Shown: one piece after another, positions 1 through 11,013 of the stretch
How the letters are laid out: every line of letters begins with the position of its first letter
How positions within the stretch are numbered: the stretch's first letter is position 1
Assembly (NCBI RefSeq): GCF_008065155.1
Contig: NZ_CP042819.1
Location: forward strand, 62,001 to 126,000
DNA: 64,000 bases
Direction: 5' to 3'
Origin: Octadecabacter sp. SW4
GTDB lineage: Bacteria > Pseudomonadota > Alphaproteobacteria > Rhodobacterales > Rhodobacteraceae
Made by a program: the position numbers and the translations under genes
The notes under the pieces: generated by a model
The model's database searches: none
The model's input: the letters and a program-made list of their open reading frames with translations, nothing else
Told to the model about the DNA's origin: nothing

Positions 1-23
1 GATTCGTGCTTGCCTTGCACGTT

Positions 24-39
24 AACCTATATCTTGTGG
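24..39. promoter_or_regulatory. NrdR-like box at window edge
   Basis: The 16 bases contain CTATATCTTGTG and agree with the published NrdR box pattern (acaCwAtATaTwGtgt) at 12 of 16 positions. NrdR represses ribonucleotide reductase genes. The gene it would serve lies outside the window to the left, or the match is chance. A similar sequence occurs near 60.58 kb. Identification is from memory of the consensus only. Confidence 0.3.
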
Positions 40-254
40 CTTCAACTGCTCGCCACGGACCATCTTGGGTCTCTTTGATGTCTGCCCTGCCTCGGGTCAA
101 TTATTGGCTTCACATTAGGCCGAATTGTCCTTTTGTGTGAGTATTTTATGGCGCTTTCTTGATGTCACATGAAAAGGTGTCGCAAGCCCGCCACAGGGGT
201 GTTTGCATCACGCCGTGGCGCGCGCTACCTCTGGGTGCAACACAGGAGCGGATC

Positions 255-1409
255 ATGACCAAACCCATAGACCCGGTTGACCTTACGGCACGTCTGGTGC
301 GCTGCGCGTCGGTCACACCCGCCGAGGGCGGCGCGCTGACGGTGCTGGCTGACCTGTTATCGGATGCCGGATTTACCTGCACCCGCGTTGATCGCGGCGA
401 GGTGTGCAACCTGTTCGCCCGCTGGGGTGCCAAGGGGGCCGCGCGTAGCTTTGGCTTTAATGGCCATACCGATGTTGTGCCAATCGGGGACGCCGCGGCC
501 TGGACCCACGATCCGTTCGGCGCGGATATCGTCGACGGCTTCCTTTACGGGCGCGGTGCGACGGATATGAAATCGGGCGTCGCCGCATTTGCTGCCGCCG
601 CCGTGGATTTCGTGCGCGCCTCGCCACCGGACGGCGCAATCATCCTTGCCATCACCGGTGACGAAGAAGGCCCGGCGCTCGACGGCACAACCGCGCTGCT
701 TGACTGGATGGAGGCGCAGGGCGAAACCATGCGAGCCTGTATCGTTGGGGAACCTACCTGCGTCGAAACAGTGGGTGACATGATCAAGATCGGGCGGCGC
801 GGGTCCATGACCGCGCATATCACAGTGGCAGGCAAGCAGGGACATGCGGCCTACCCGCAGCGCGCGCTGAACCCGCTGCCTGCGATGGTGCGGCTGATGG
901 ACCGGTTGGCCGGCAAGACGCTTGACGACGGCACCAACCATTTCGACCCATCGACCCTTGCGATCGTCACGATCGACACTGGAAATCCCGCCAACAATGT
1001 GATCCCCGCCCAGGCGCGTGCCAGCGTGAATATCCGGTTCAATGACAGGCACACGGGCGATAGCCTTACGGCCTGGGTGCAGTCTGAAATCGACGCGGTG
1101 CAGGCCGAATTTGGCGTCCAGATCACCCAGGATGTGAGAGTATCAGGAGAGGCGTTCCTGACGCCCCCCGGCGCGCTTTCGACGCTGATCAGCGACGCGG
1201 TGCGCGCCGAAACGGGAAACACCCCTGACTTGTCCACGACCGGCGGCACATCGGACGCGCGGTTTGTCAAAGACCACTGCGCCGTGGTCGAATGTGGCCT
1301 TGTCGGTAAGCGAATGCATCAAGTGGATGAGCGTGTGCCGGTCACCGATATCGCAACCCTCAAGGCGATCTACACCCGCATCCTGCAGGCCTATTTCAGC
1401 CAGCCTTGA
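255..1409 (+). CDS. dapE: succinyl-diaminopimelate desuccinylase
   Basis: This M20-family zinc hydrolase cleaves N-succinyl-LL-diaminopimelate to LL-diaminopimelate and succinate in the cytoplasm, in the lysine and peptidoglycan-precursor pathway. The protein is 384 residues, normal for DapE. The metal-site signature HTD is at residues 71-73, the bridging Asp is at about 104 in the GATDMK segment, the general-base Glu pair is at 136-137, and a late MHQVDE motif supplies the last ligand. The open frame extends upstream to 159, but ATG 255 is chosen because AGGAGCG lies just before it and DapE homology begins there. Two hairpins follow the stop, the first with a clear T-run. Confidence 0.95.
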   Translation: MTKPIDPVDLTARLVRCASVTPAEGGALTVLADLLSDAGFTCTRVDRGEVCNLFARWGAKGAARSFGFNGHTDVVPIGDAAAWTHDPFGADIVDGFLYGRGATDMKSGVAAFAAAAVDFVRASPPDGAIILAITGDEEGPALDGTTALLDWMEAQGETMRACIVGEPTCVETVGDMIKIGRRGSMTAHITVAGKQGHAAYPQRALNPLPAMVRLMDRLAGKTLDDGTNHFDPSTLAIVTIDTGNPANNVIPAQARASVNIRFNDRHTGDSLTAWVQSEIDAVQAEFGVQITQDVRVSGEAFLTPPGALSTLISDAVRAETGNTPDLSTTGGTSDARFVKDHCAVVECGLVGKRMHQVDERVPVTDIATLKAIYTRILQAYFSQP

Positions 1410-1418
1410 CCAGATTGA

Positions 1419-1440
1419 GCGCCTGCGGCGCGTTCTTTTT
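1419..1440 (+). terminator. rho-independent terminator after dapE
   Basis: A GCGCC-TGC-GGCGC hairpin (1419-1431) is followed by GTTCTTTTT, ten bases after the dapE stop codon. The stem is short but GC-only, and the T-run is good. Confidence 0.6.
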
Positions 1441-1447
1441 ATGAATT

Positions 1448-1481
1448 TGCCTCCGGCGGAGGTATTTTTGGCAAGATGAAG
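1448..1481 (+). repeat. Rhodobacterales-type intergenic hairpin repeat
   Basis: The segment has CCTCC-GGC-GGAGG (1450-1462), then TATTTTTG and CAAGATGAAG. It resembles a short, widely scattered intergenic sequence that I recall from Rhodobacteraceae genomes. A decayed look-alike lies at 62634-62668. It may act as a second terminator behind dapE. Repeat status cannot be proved from one window. Confidence 0.4.
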
Positions 1482-1517
1482 CTGGCAAGGCGCAAGTGCC
1501 GTGGTAGGTGGTGAGAC

Positions 1518-3770
1518 ATGAAACGCATCCCATCCAGAGACGAAATCCTGCAATGGATTTCCGAAAATCCGACCCAATCGGCCAAGCGTGACATCGCGAG
1601 GGCGTTCGGGATCAAAGGCGCCGCGCGCATCGACCTCAAGCGGATCCTGCGCGAGCTTGAAGACGAGGGCCACCTTGAGAAACGCAAGAAGACCTATCGC
1701 GACCCTGATCGGCTTCCGCCGGTTTCGGTTCTCGAAATTGTCGGGCCGGACGCCGATGGCGACCTGATCGCGCGGCCCGTTGAATGGTTCGGCAAGGGTG
1801 ATGTGCCGGTGATTGCCTTCATCGCTGCCAAGGGCGACCCGGCGCTGGGCAAGGGCGATCAGATTCTCGCACGGTTGACCAAGGAGCAGGGCGAAGGTTT
1901 TGACTATACTGCCCGCCTGATCCGCCGCATTGGCACCAACCCCCTGCGTATTCTGGGTGTGTTCCGGCGCGGGTCTGACGGCGGCCGTGTGCTGCCCATC
2001 GACAAAGGGTCTGACAAGGAATGGAGCGTGGCTGCCGATTTGATGAACGGTGCCAAGGACGGCGAATTGGTCGAGGCCGAGCAGGCCGGACCAAAGGGGC
2101 GCATGGGTCTGCCAAAGGCGCGTATCGTGGCGCGGCTTGGTGATCCGACCGCACCGCGCGCCGTGTCGCTGATCGCGATTCACCAGCATGGGATACCCGA
2201 TCATTTCCCCGATGATGTCGTGGCCGAAGCGGACGCCGCAAAAACGGCCGGTCTGGACGGCCGGGAAGACCTGCAAGACCTGCCGCTGATCACCATCGAC
2301 CCGTGGGATGCGCGTGACCGTGATGATGCCTGCCTTGTGCAGCCAGATGATGACCCAAAGAACCCTAATGGACATATCCTTTGGGTCGCGATTGCCGATG
2401 TGGCGCATTATGTCACGACCGGGTCCGCGCTTGACCGCGAGGCGCGCAAGCGTGGCAATTCCACCTATTTCCCCGATCGCGTTGTGCCGATGCTTCCGGA
2501 CCGGTTGTCTGGTGATTTGTGTTCCCTGCACGAGAACGTGCCGCGCGCCTGTGTTGCGGTGCGCATGCGGGTCAACGCGGCGGGTCACAAGATCGATCAC
2601 AGCTTTCATCGTGGCCTCATGCGCTCGGTTGCATCGCTGAACTACGAGGAAGTGCAGGCGGGCATGGATGGCGCGCCAAACGACAAGGTCGCGCCGCTGA
2701 TGGATGATATCATCCGCCCGCTTTACGCCTGCTACGAAAGCCTGCGCAAGGCCCGCGTCGAACGCCAGCCGCTTGAACTGGACCTGCCTGAACGTCAAAT
2801 CGTGATCAATGAGGAAGGTCATGTCACGGCCGTGAATTTCAAGGAACGCCTTGATGCCCACCGCCTGATCGAGGAATTCATGGTGCTGGCCAATGTCGCT
2901 GCCGCCGAAACCCTGATCGCCAGGGAAACCCAGCTGCTGTTCCGCGTTCACGAAGAACCGAGCCCCGAAAAACTGGACGCCCTGCGCGAAACCGCCGCCG
3001 CAAGCGGGTTGACGCTGGCCAAGGGGCAGGTGCTGCAAACGGCGCATCTGAACCGTCTGCTGGAACAGGCCGAGGGCACGCCAGACGACGAATTGATCAA
3101 CATGGCGACCCTGCGGTCAATGACGCAGGCCTATTACAACGCTGAAAACTTCGGGCATTTCGGGCTGGCCCTGCGCAACTACGCGCATTTCACATCGCCG
3201 ATCCGCCGTTACAGCGATCTGATCGTGCATCGCGCGCTGATCACCGCGCACGGCTGGGGCAAGGACGGCCTACAACCCGAAGATATCGACCGCCTTGATG
3301 ATACCGCCCAGCTCATCAGCGATACCGAGCGCCGCTCGATGATGGCCGAACGCGATACCACGGATCGCTACCTTGCCGCCTATCTGTCCGACCATGTGGG
3401 CGCGGAAATGGAGGGGCGGATCAGCGGGATCGCCCGTTTTGGCGTATTTGTGCGCCTAGATGAAACCGGCGCGGATGCGCTGGTGCCGATGCGCAATCTG
3501 GGGGCCGAATATTTCCGCCACGATCCTGACAGCCAGACCCTGACAGGGGCCGACACCGGCGTGGTCATTCGTTTGGGGCAGCCCGTCACCGTGGCCCTGA
3601 CCGAAGCTGTGCCCGATACCGGTGGGCTGGTCGTGGATTTGCTCCGCCTTGATGGGCGCACAGTGACCAAAGGCACGGGACGTGGCGGTAAACCCCCGCG
3701 GCGCAAACAGGGGGCGGCGCGCAAAAAGGCGGCCAAGACCGCGCGCAAGGTCAAACGCAGCCGCAAGTGA
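1518..3770 (+). CDS. rnr: ribonuclease R
   Basis: This is a processive 3'-5' exoribonuclease of the RNB family that degrades structured RNA. Its 750 residues follow the family order: an N-terminal winged-helix region, cold-shock-type RNA-binding domains, the RNB catalytic domain with the Asp-rich metal-site motif DARDRDDA near residue 265, and an S1 domain near residues 620-705. A tail very rich in Lys and Arg ends the protein, which is typical of RNase R and not RNase II. The ATG follows a GGTGGTGAGAC segment. It is separated from dapE by two hairpins, so it probably has its own promoter. Confidence 0.95.
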   Translation: MKRIPSRDEILQWISENPTQSAKRDIARAFGIKGAARIDLKRILRELEDEGHLEKRKKTYRDPDRLPPVSVLEIVGPDADGDLIARPVEWFGKGDVPVIAFIAAKGDPALGKGDQILARLTKEQGEGFDYTARLIRRIGTNPLRILGVFRRGSDGGRVLPIDKGSDKEWSVAADLMNGAKDGELVEAEQAGPKGRMGLPKARIVARLGDPTAPRAVSLIAIHQHGIPDHFPDDVVAEADAAKTAGLDGREDLQDLPLITIDPWDARDRDDACLVQPDDDPKNPNGHILWVAIADVAHYVTTGSALDREARKRGNSTYFPDRVVPMLPDRLSGDLCSLHENVPRACVAVRMRVNAAGHKIDHSFHRGLMRSVASLNYEEVQAGMDGAPNDKVAPLMDDIIRPLYACYESLRKARVERQPLELDLPERQIVINEEGHVTAVNFKERLDAHRLIEEFMVLANVAAAETLIARETQLLFRVHEEPSPEKLDALRETAAASGLTLAKGQVLQTAHLNRLLEQAEGTPDDELINMATLRSMTQAYYNAENFGHFGLALRNYAHFTSPIRRYSDLIVHRALITAHGWGKDGLQPEDIDRLDDTAQLISDTERRSMMAERDTTDRYLAAYLSDHVGAEMEGRISGIARFGVFVRLDETGADALVPMRNLGAEYFRHDPDSQTLTGADTGVVIRLGQPVTVALTEAVPDTGGLVVDLLRLDGRTVTKGTGRGGKPPRRKQGAARKKAAKTARKVKRSRK

Positions 3771-3867
3771 TGGGCGGATAACCGCGCCCCGCCCTGGTTG
3801 ATTGCTTCCCGATTGGAAACAATGGCGGTAGCATTGCGCGCAAACGTCATTGAAACGGGTAAGCTTC

Positions 3868-5130
3868 ATGAGTGTGTTAATGCGTTTCGCCGTCCTTGCG
3901 ACATTCGTGGTTGCAGGTGTCGCGCAGGCCAATCCCGGCCCGCCAGAACGTTCACTTCGCCCCGAACTGCGGCCGGAGTTGCACGCGATCACTGTTCAGG
4001 GCGCGTCCAATAATCGTGGGCTTCAGCGCTGGATCAGCGATTTTCGTGTCCGCGCGTCGGCACAGGGCATTTCCACGCAGGCATTTGACGCGGCCTTTCG
4101 CGGGGTGCGCTACAACGCCGACGTTATCCAGCGCGACCGCAACCAATCGGAATTCACCAAGACGATCTGGGAATACCTTGATAGCGCCGCATCCGACTTG
4201 CGCGTGCGCAACGGCCAGGCGGCGCTGCGCCAGAACGAAGGGCTGCTGAATGCAATCGAGGCGCGCTATGGCGTGGAGAAGGAAGTCGTTGTCGCCGTTT
4301 GGGGGCTGGAAAGCTCGTTTGGCGCGTTTCGCGGTGATGAACCGCTGATCGAAGCACTTGCAACCCTCGCATATGACGGGCGGCGCGGGCGGTTTTTTGA
4401 GCAGCAACTGATTGCTGCGCTCAAGATTATTCAAAGTGGCGATGTGGCGCCGTCAGACATGACAGGAAGCTGGGCGGGCGCGATGGGCCACACGCAGTTT
4501 ATTCCCACGTCCTATCTGGCCTATGCGGTGGATTTCACCGGCGACGGCAAACGCGATATCTGGTCTGATGACCCCGCCGATGCGCTGGCGTCCACGGCAT
4601 CCTATCTGGCGAATTTCGGCTGGATCAGTGGCCAGCCCTGGGGCGTCGAAGTGCGCCTGCCCAACGGGTTCGACTACACCCAGGCCAACCGACGCATTCA
4701 GCGCCTGCCCAGCGAATGGGCGCGCATGGGCGTGACCGGACTAAACGGGCGCGTGGTGCGCGACTACGGCGATGCTTCGGTGCTGCTGCCTGCTGGGGCG
4801 CAAGGCGCGGCGTTCCTGATCTTTCACAATTTTAGCGTGATCGAGCGTTACAACACGGCCGATGCCTATGTGATCGGTGTCGGCCACCTGTCCGACCGGA
4901 TCGCTGGCGGAGGCGCAATTCAGGCCAGTTGGCCGCGCGGCGATCGTGCGCTGGTGTTCGGGGAACGGCAGGAATTGCAGCGCAGGCTGACAGCCGCCGG
5001 GCACAGCACCCAAGGGATTGACGGGCGCATCGGGCCGCTGACGATTGATGCGATCCGCAGCTATCAGCGCAGTCAGGGCTTGGTGCCCGATGGCTACGCG
5101 TCATTGTCGCTACTGATGCGGCTGCGCTAG
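3868..5130 (+). CDS. lytic murein transglycosylase with peptidoglycan-binding domain
   Basis: This is a periplasmic MltB-type (SLT_2) enzyme that cleaves the MurNAc-GlcNAc bond of peptidoglycan to form 1,6-anhydro ends. The 420-residue protein begins with a signal peptide ending near AQA (residues 19-21). The catalytic Glu is at about 148 in WGLESSFG, followed by GAMGHTQFIPTSY. A PG_binding_1 domain covers roughly residues 355-415 (IDGRIGPLTIDAI). ATG 3868 is chosen over an in-frame TTG at 3850 because it gives a clean signal peptide. No lipobox is seen, unlike E. coli MltB. The last 21 bases overlap the convergent methyltransferase gene. Confidence 0.88.
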   Translation: MSVLMRFAVLATFVVAGVAQANPGPPERSLRPELRPELHAITVQGASNNRGLQRWISDFRVRASAQGISTQAFDAAFRGVRYNADVIQRDRNQSEFTKTIWEYLDSAASDLRVRNGQAALRQNEGLLNAIEARYGVEKEVVVAVWGLESSFGAFRGDEPLIEALATLAYDGRRGRFFEQQLIAALKIIQSGDVAPSDMTGSWAGAMGHTQFIPTSYLAYAVDFTGDGKRDIWSDDPADALASTASYLANFGWISGQPWGVEVRLPNGFDYTQANRRIQRLPSEWARMGVTGLNGRVVRDYGDASVLLPAGAQGAAFLIFHNFSVIERYNTADAYVIGVGHLSDRIAGGGAIQASWPRGDRALVFGERQELQRRLTAAGHSTQGIDGRIGPLTIDAIRSYQRSQGLVPDGYASLSLLMRLR

Positions 5131-5970
5131 GATCATCATCAGGTAGATATTGCTGGCCGCAAACCTCTCGCGATTGCGGCTTTGCTCCATCAGGCGTTGT
5201 TGCAGGCGGGCGCGTTTGCGCTCTTTGATCAACATGCGCAGCACACGGGCGATGATCCACCGTGTCTTGGGTCTTTTCGTGGTCAATTCTTCGTCCACGC
5301 GCGCAATTGCGTGGCCAAAGATGTTGAACAGGCCCTGTTCAATTTCGACAGATGGGGCCACGGCCTCGGTCACGTCTTCCTCGCGCTCAATGGTCAGGCC
5401 CAAGTCAGCCACGGCGTTGCGAAAGTAGGTAATGCCGTGCCCGCTGCCCACTGTGGCGCGCACCGGATCGGCGCGAAACCCTGTGTCGCGAAAGCAATCC
5501 GCGATGATGATACGGCCTTGGGGCTTTAGTAGTGTCAGGCACTTGGGCATGCCTTCGGACAGCGGGATATACTGAAAACTCTCGGAAAAGAGGCAAATAT
5601 CGAATTTGGAATCGCTGACGAAATCTTCAAACATCATCTCGTGAACGACAGCGGCGGGGGCATTGGCGCGGCAGCGTTCAGCCAGAAAGGCGGATGGAAT
5701 GACGATTTCAACGTCGTGGCCCAGCGCGATCAACTTACCCGCCGTGACACCCGCACCGCCGCCAATATCCAATATGCGCAGCTTGCCCTTTGGCAGAAAT
5801 CCGAACAGACGCTCTGTATAGGCTTCTTGCGCGGGGCCAGCATTTGCAGCGCAAACCTCCAGCCCCGTCCAATCCCCGTAATGAAGGTTCTCGGTTCCCG
5901 TCAGCCATTTGGCGAAGGTCAGACTTACGTCAAGGCCGATGGCCCGCGTATCAATTTTTGCATTTTTCAT
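5110..5970 (-). CDS. class I SAM-dependent methyltransferase
   Basis: This is a predicted S-adenosylmethionine-dependent methyltransferase of unknown substrate, 286 residues from ATG 5970. Motif I is LDIGGGAGVTAGK near residues 85-97. An acidic loop (MFEDFVSDSKFDICLFS) and the motif IIIADCF follow, as in Rossmann-fold methyltransferases that act on small molecules or lipids. The open frame reaches 6006, but MKNAKID at 5970 is a more natural start. The ribosome site is not obvious. It lies downstream of the rppH run in the same orientation. Its 3' end overlaps the transglycosylase gene tail to tail. The C-terminal quarter is rich in Arg and Lys. Confidence 0.75.
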   Translation of the reverse strand: MKNAKIDTRAIGLDVSLTFAKWLTGTENLHYGDWTGLEVCAANAGPAQEAYTERLFGFLPKGKLRILDIGGGAGVTAGKLIALGHDVEIVIPSAFLAERCRANAPAAVVHEMMFEDFVSDSKFDICLFSESFQYIPLSEGMPKCLTLLKPQGRIIIADCFRDTGFRADPVRATVGSGHGITYFRNAVADLGLTIEREEDVTEAVAPSVEIEQGLFNIFGHAIARVDEELTTKRPKTRWIIARVLRMLIKERKRARLQQRLMEQSRNRERFAASNIYLMMILAQPHQ

Positions 5971-6009
5971 CGGCGCAGTCTTGCGGGGAAATCCCCACGG
6001 GCGCAAGCT

Positions 6010-6492
6010 TCATTGCTGACCGGATGGTTCGCAGGCATCGCCGCGCATACAGGCTTCGACCTTGGCGATGTCTGCGCGGCTCGGATTCTCGAAAACCCAT
6101 TGCGGGCAGGGGCCGACGCGCAAAAAATCGCCATCGGCGGTGCGTTCGACATAGGCCAGCGCATTGGTTTCCGGTGCGAAAGCACCGCACCACGGCCCGG
6201 CACAGCTGATCGCAACGGTGATATCGCGCGGTTTGATGTCGACGAACCCGCTTGCCGACAACCCCTTGCCGCTAAAACGCACGGCAAAGGGATCGGGGGC
6301 TTCCCCCTCGCGTGTCGGCGCGGCGACGGTATCTTGGGTAAAGGAAAAGTTGCCCCAAAGGACGGTATAGCGCGCCTCGGCCTGCGACGCGGCGTCAAAG
6401 GATCCGGCCACATCAGCCTGCACGCAAGATAAGGCCACGGCCTGCAACGGCAGCGCGACACTCAGCAGGACGCCAAACAGTATCTTTTTCAT
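6010..6492 (-). CDS. small secreted protein, unknown function
   Basis: A protein of about 160 residues starts with a clear signal peptide ([10 protein letters not shown] then a hydrophobic stretch ending near AVA). The mature part has several Cys residues (CVQ, CAGPWCG, CPQW, CMRGDAC), suggesting disulfides in the periplasm. I do not recognise a domain. The start is fixed by an ATGA overlap with the rppH stop (6489-6492), so it is translationally coupled to rppH. The open frame extends upstream to 6582 inside rppH and that part is discarded. Confidence 0.7.
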   Translation of the reverse strand: MKKILFGVLLSVALPLQAVALSCVQADVAGSFDAASQAEARYTVLWGNFSFTQDTVAAPTREGEAPDPFAVRFSGKGLSASGFVDIKPRDITVAISCAGPWCGAFAPETNALAYVERTADGDFLRVGPCPQWVFENPSRADIAKVEACMRGDACEPSGQQ

Positions 6493-6971
6493 ACCAAACC
6501 TCCAAATTCTTTCAGGACCTGCGCGTAAACCGCCCTTTTGAACGGGACGATGCTGGTCAACATTTCGCTCGGTGGCATCCATTTCCAGCGCGAAAACTCC
6601 GGATGCTGCGTTGCGATATTGATCTGGTCATCTGTTCCAGTGAACCGCACCAAGAACCACTTTTGCTTTTGTCCACGATAGCGGCCCTTCCAAATCTTGG
6701 GCACGATCTCGTGGGGCAGATCATAGGGAATCCAATCTGCGCTTTCGGCCTCCACCTGCACGAGATCGGCCGTGACGCCGGTTTCTTCCCACAATTCGCG
6801 CAGGGCCGCGTCGCGTGGGTTTTCACCCTTGTCGACGCCACCCTGGGGCATCTGCCAGGCATCGTGGTCGCGGTCATTGCGCTGGCCGACAAAAGCATGT
6901 CCGGCACTGTTCACCAACATCACCCCCACGCAGGGACGGTAAGGCAGGCGCGCGATCTCGTCGGGTGTCAT
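6489..6971 (-). CDS. rppH: RNA pyrophosphohydrolase (Nudix)
   Basis: This enzyme removes pyrophosphate from 5'-triphosphorylated RNA (or dinucleoside polyphosphates) to start mRNA decay. The 160-residue protein has [10 protein letters not shown] at residues 12-21 and a full Nudix box running from [14 protein letters not shown] through RELWEETGV (residues 44-66), plus the WQMPQGG stretch typical of RppH/NudH. It follows ctpA by 15 bases and overlaps the next small gene by ATGA. A Nudix gene after ctpA is the usual alphaproteobacterial arrangement. Confidence 0.92.
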   Translation of the reverse strand: MTPDEIARLPYRPCVGVMLVNSAGHAFVGQRNDRDHDAWQMPQGGVDKGENPRDAALRELWEETGVTADLVQVEAESADWIPYDLPHEIVPKIWKGRYRGQKQKWFLVRFTGTDDQINIATQHPEFSRWKWMPPSEMLTSIVPFKRAVYAQVLKEFGGLV

Positions 6972-6986
6972 GCGCCTGCCCCTTGG

Positions 6987-8321
6987 TTACTCGGCGTTGG
7001 GACCAAGGGCCGACAAACCCTTGAGGATATCAATCGCATAGGCCAGTTGGTAATCTTCCTCGCGCAGCGTAGCGGCGTCTTCGGCGCGCGCACGGTCCGC
7101 TTCGATCTGGCGGATTTCGTCCTCGCTCAGGCTGTCGTTGGACAGCGCGCCGCGCAAATCGGCTTCGGAGCGGAAGACGCCTTGTTCTTCTTCCTCGGTG
7201 CTTTCTTCGACGCGGCGGGGTTGTTCAACGATGATATCGGGCGAAATACCCAGCGCCTGAATGGACCGGCCCGAAGGCGTGTAATACCGTGCCGTGGTCA
7301 GGCGCATTGCCCCGTCACCACGCAACGGCATGACCGTCTGCACGGACCCTTTGCCAAACGAGTTGGTGCCAACGACAATCGCACGGCGGTGATCCTGCAA
7401 CGCACCTGCGACGATTTCCGACGCCGAGGCAGAGCCACCGTTGATCAGCACGACAATCGGCAACCCTTCGGCCAGATCGCCCGCATTGGCGTTGTAGCGC
7501 TCACCGTCCTGGGGGTTGCGGCTGCGGGTCGAAACGATTTCGCCAGCCTCAAGGAATGCATCTGACACAAGGATCGCTTGGCGCAGCAAACCGCCCGGGT
7601 TATTGCGCAGATCAAGAACAAGACCGTTGACGTTGTCGATGCCACCGGCCTCTTCCACCTGTTCGGCCAAAAGTTCGCGCATGCTGTCATAGGTCTGGTC
7701 ACTGAACGTGGTGATGCGCAGGACAACCGTGTCGCCCTCGGTGCGCGTGCGCACAGCCGTCAGTTTGATGGTGTCGCGGATAATGGACACATCAAACGGT
7801 TCGATTTCGCCCTCGCGCACGACAGTGATCACGATTTCCGAACCCACAGGCCCGCGCATCAGGTCAACTGCGTCATCAAGGGTCAGACCCAGAACGCTGG
7901 CACCGTCCACGGCGGTGATGAAATCGCCTGACATGATCCCGGCTGCATCTGCAGGGGTGCCGTCAATCGGCGACACGACCTTGACGAACCCTTCTTCCTG
8001 CGTGACTTCAATCCCAAGACCACCAAATTCGCCGCGTGTCTGCACGCGCATGTCGGCGGCGTCTTCGGGCGACAGATAGCTGGAATGCGGATCAAGCGAC
8101 GTCAACATGCCGTCAATCGCCGCTTCGATCAGCGCCGCTTCGTCAACTTCTTCGACATATTGCGCGCGGATGCGTTCAAAGATGTCACCGAACAGGTCAA
8201 GCTGTTCATAGACACTGGCGTTGCGGGTGGCCTCTTGGGCGATCAGCGGCCCGGCGATCTGCGTTGTGGCAATCGCGCCTGCGATCGTGCCTACAGCTGC
8301 GGCCATAAAAAATTTCTTCAT
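6987..8321 (-). CDS. ctpA: S41 C-terminal processing peptidase
   Basis: This is a periplasmic serine protease that trims or degrades cell-envelope proteins, including peptidoglycan hydrolases. The 444-residue protein has an N-terminal signal segment (MKKFFMAAA), a PDZ domain at about residues 95-175, and the S41 core. The catalytic Ser is at about 299 in GGSASASE and the catalytic Lys is at 324 in FGKGSVQT. ATG 8321 is chosen over an in-frame TTG at 8342 because GAGGTAGG lies eight bases before it. The Glu- and Arg-rich C-terminal tail is charged and low in complexity. It lies 13 bases after the envC-like stop. Confidence 0.93.
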   Translation of the reverse strand: MKKFFMAAAVGTIAGAIATTQIAGPLIAQEATRNASVYEQLDLFGDIFERIRAQYVEEVDEAALIEAAIDGMLTSLDPHSSYLSPEDAADMRVQTRGEFGGLGIEVTQEEGFVKVVSPIDGTPADAAGIMSGDFITAVDGASVLGLTLDDAVDLMRGPVGSEIVITVVREGEIEPFDVSIIRDTIKLTAVRTRTEGDTVVLRITTFSDQTYDSMRELLAEQVEEAGGIDNVNGLVLDLRNNPGGLLRQAILVSDAFLEAGEIVSTRSRNPQDGERYNANAGDLAEGLPIVVLINGGSASASEIVAGALQDHRRAIVVGTNSFGKGSVQTVMPLRGDGAMRLTTARYYTPSGRSIQALGISPDIIVEQPRRVEESTEEEEQGVFRSEADLRGALSNDSLSEDEIRQIEADRARAEDAATLREEDYQLAYAIDILKGLSALGPNAE

Positions 8322-8334
8322 GAATTTTCCTACC

Positions 8335-9443
8335 TCATTCAACCGCGAACCACGTCGCGGGATCTACGGGACTTTGCCCTTCTCTGACCTCAAGATAAAG
8401 GGTCTGTGTTTGACTTCCTGTCACACCTTGCGCTGTTTCGCTCAAAATTGTGTCAACTGCGGGTGTTTCACCCCCCATCAGGCCAACGGGCGACCCCGCG
8501 GGCAAGACCTGACCGACCTCGCCGAACACTTCCGCCATGCCAGCAAAGACCCACAGCACGTCTGCGGCCGGTTCCAGTATCGTGACATTGCCATAATCAA
8601 GCAGCGGTCCGCGATAGCGCACCGTGGCCGCGCCGGGTGTGGTCACAAGAGCACGCGGGCGCGCCGCGATCAAAACACCGGGGCGGGTGATCCCGGCGGC
8701 ATCAGCCTGTTCATATCCGCGTAACAGCGTGCCCTGCACCGGCAGTGCCAACCCCCCCGCCACTGTCGCATCAAGGGGTGCCGCGCCCCCATCAACGGCA
8801 CGCAACAGGCCAGACGCAAAAGCATCGAGCGTTTCCGTGCTGGCTACCAGCAGGGCCGTTTGCACCGCGTCCTCGGTATAGCGTTGTGGCAGGTCGGTGC
8901 GGTCTGAAATTGCGGCGCTCAGTTTGGTGCGGGCTTCTTGCGCGCCTGCCAGGCCTTTGCCCAATAAATCTGCGGCGCGGTTTTGCAGGTCGCGCAGGGC
9001 CGCGACCTCGTCAAGCTGGCTGCGAAGGATGTCCACTTCGGCCTGCAAGCCCGGCGTCACATCCGACAACATCATGCCGGCGCGGGCCGTTCCGGTTGGC
9101 CCCGATGGATGCAGCAACAACAGCGGCGCAGGCGCGCGCCCCATCGTTTGCAACACACCCAACAGGCGCGCCACTTCGTCACTGCGCGCCGCCAGATCGT
9201 CCTCAAGGGTGCGTTGACGGATCGCGGCGCGGCGCAACCCGTCGCGCAGGGTCACCAATCCATCTTCATAGGCCTGCACGGTTTGGGTCAGGGCAGCGAT
9301 ACGGTCACTTCGGCCATCGGCGGCAGCCAGCGCCGCGCCTGCTTCCTCAAGGCGATCCGCAGCCGCGATTGCCGCCGCGGACGGGTCCGTTTGTGCCAAA
9401 GCAGCGCTGCCAACAAGGCAAACAAAAAATGCAGCGCGCAGGA

Positions 9444-9447
<4 letters not shown>
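8335..9447 (-). CDS. EnvC-family murein hydrolase activator
   Basis: This is a periplasmic coiled-coil protein expected to activate amidases during septum splitting. The 370 residues comprise a signal peptide (to about residue 19), an Ala-, Asp- and Arg-rich coiled-coil region to about 210, and a degenerate LytM (M23) domain. The LytM domain ends in LYLEVREGQSPVDPATW, a hallmark of EnvC. The zinc-binding His residues of active M23 peptidases are absent, so it should be an activator and not an enzyme. It starts with GTG in a GTGA overlap with the gpmI stop, and ctpA follows closely. Confidence 0.85.
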
Positions 9448-10961
<1,514 letters not shown>

Positions 10962-11013
10962 GGTGCTCTCCGCTTGCTTCAGGGGTCGTCATACCCCAAC
11001 GGCACGCGATCCT

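Noticed and set aside
1143..3047. 634-codon open frame on the minus strand
   Set aside because: It lies wholly antisense to dapE and rnr, whose homology is clear, and its translation has no recognisable domain. Long antisense frames are common in GC-rich DNA.
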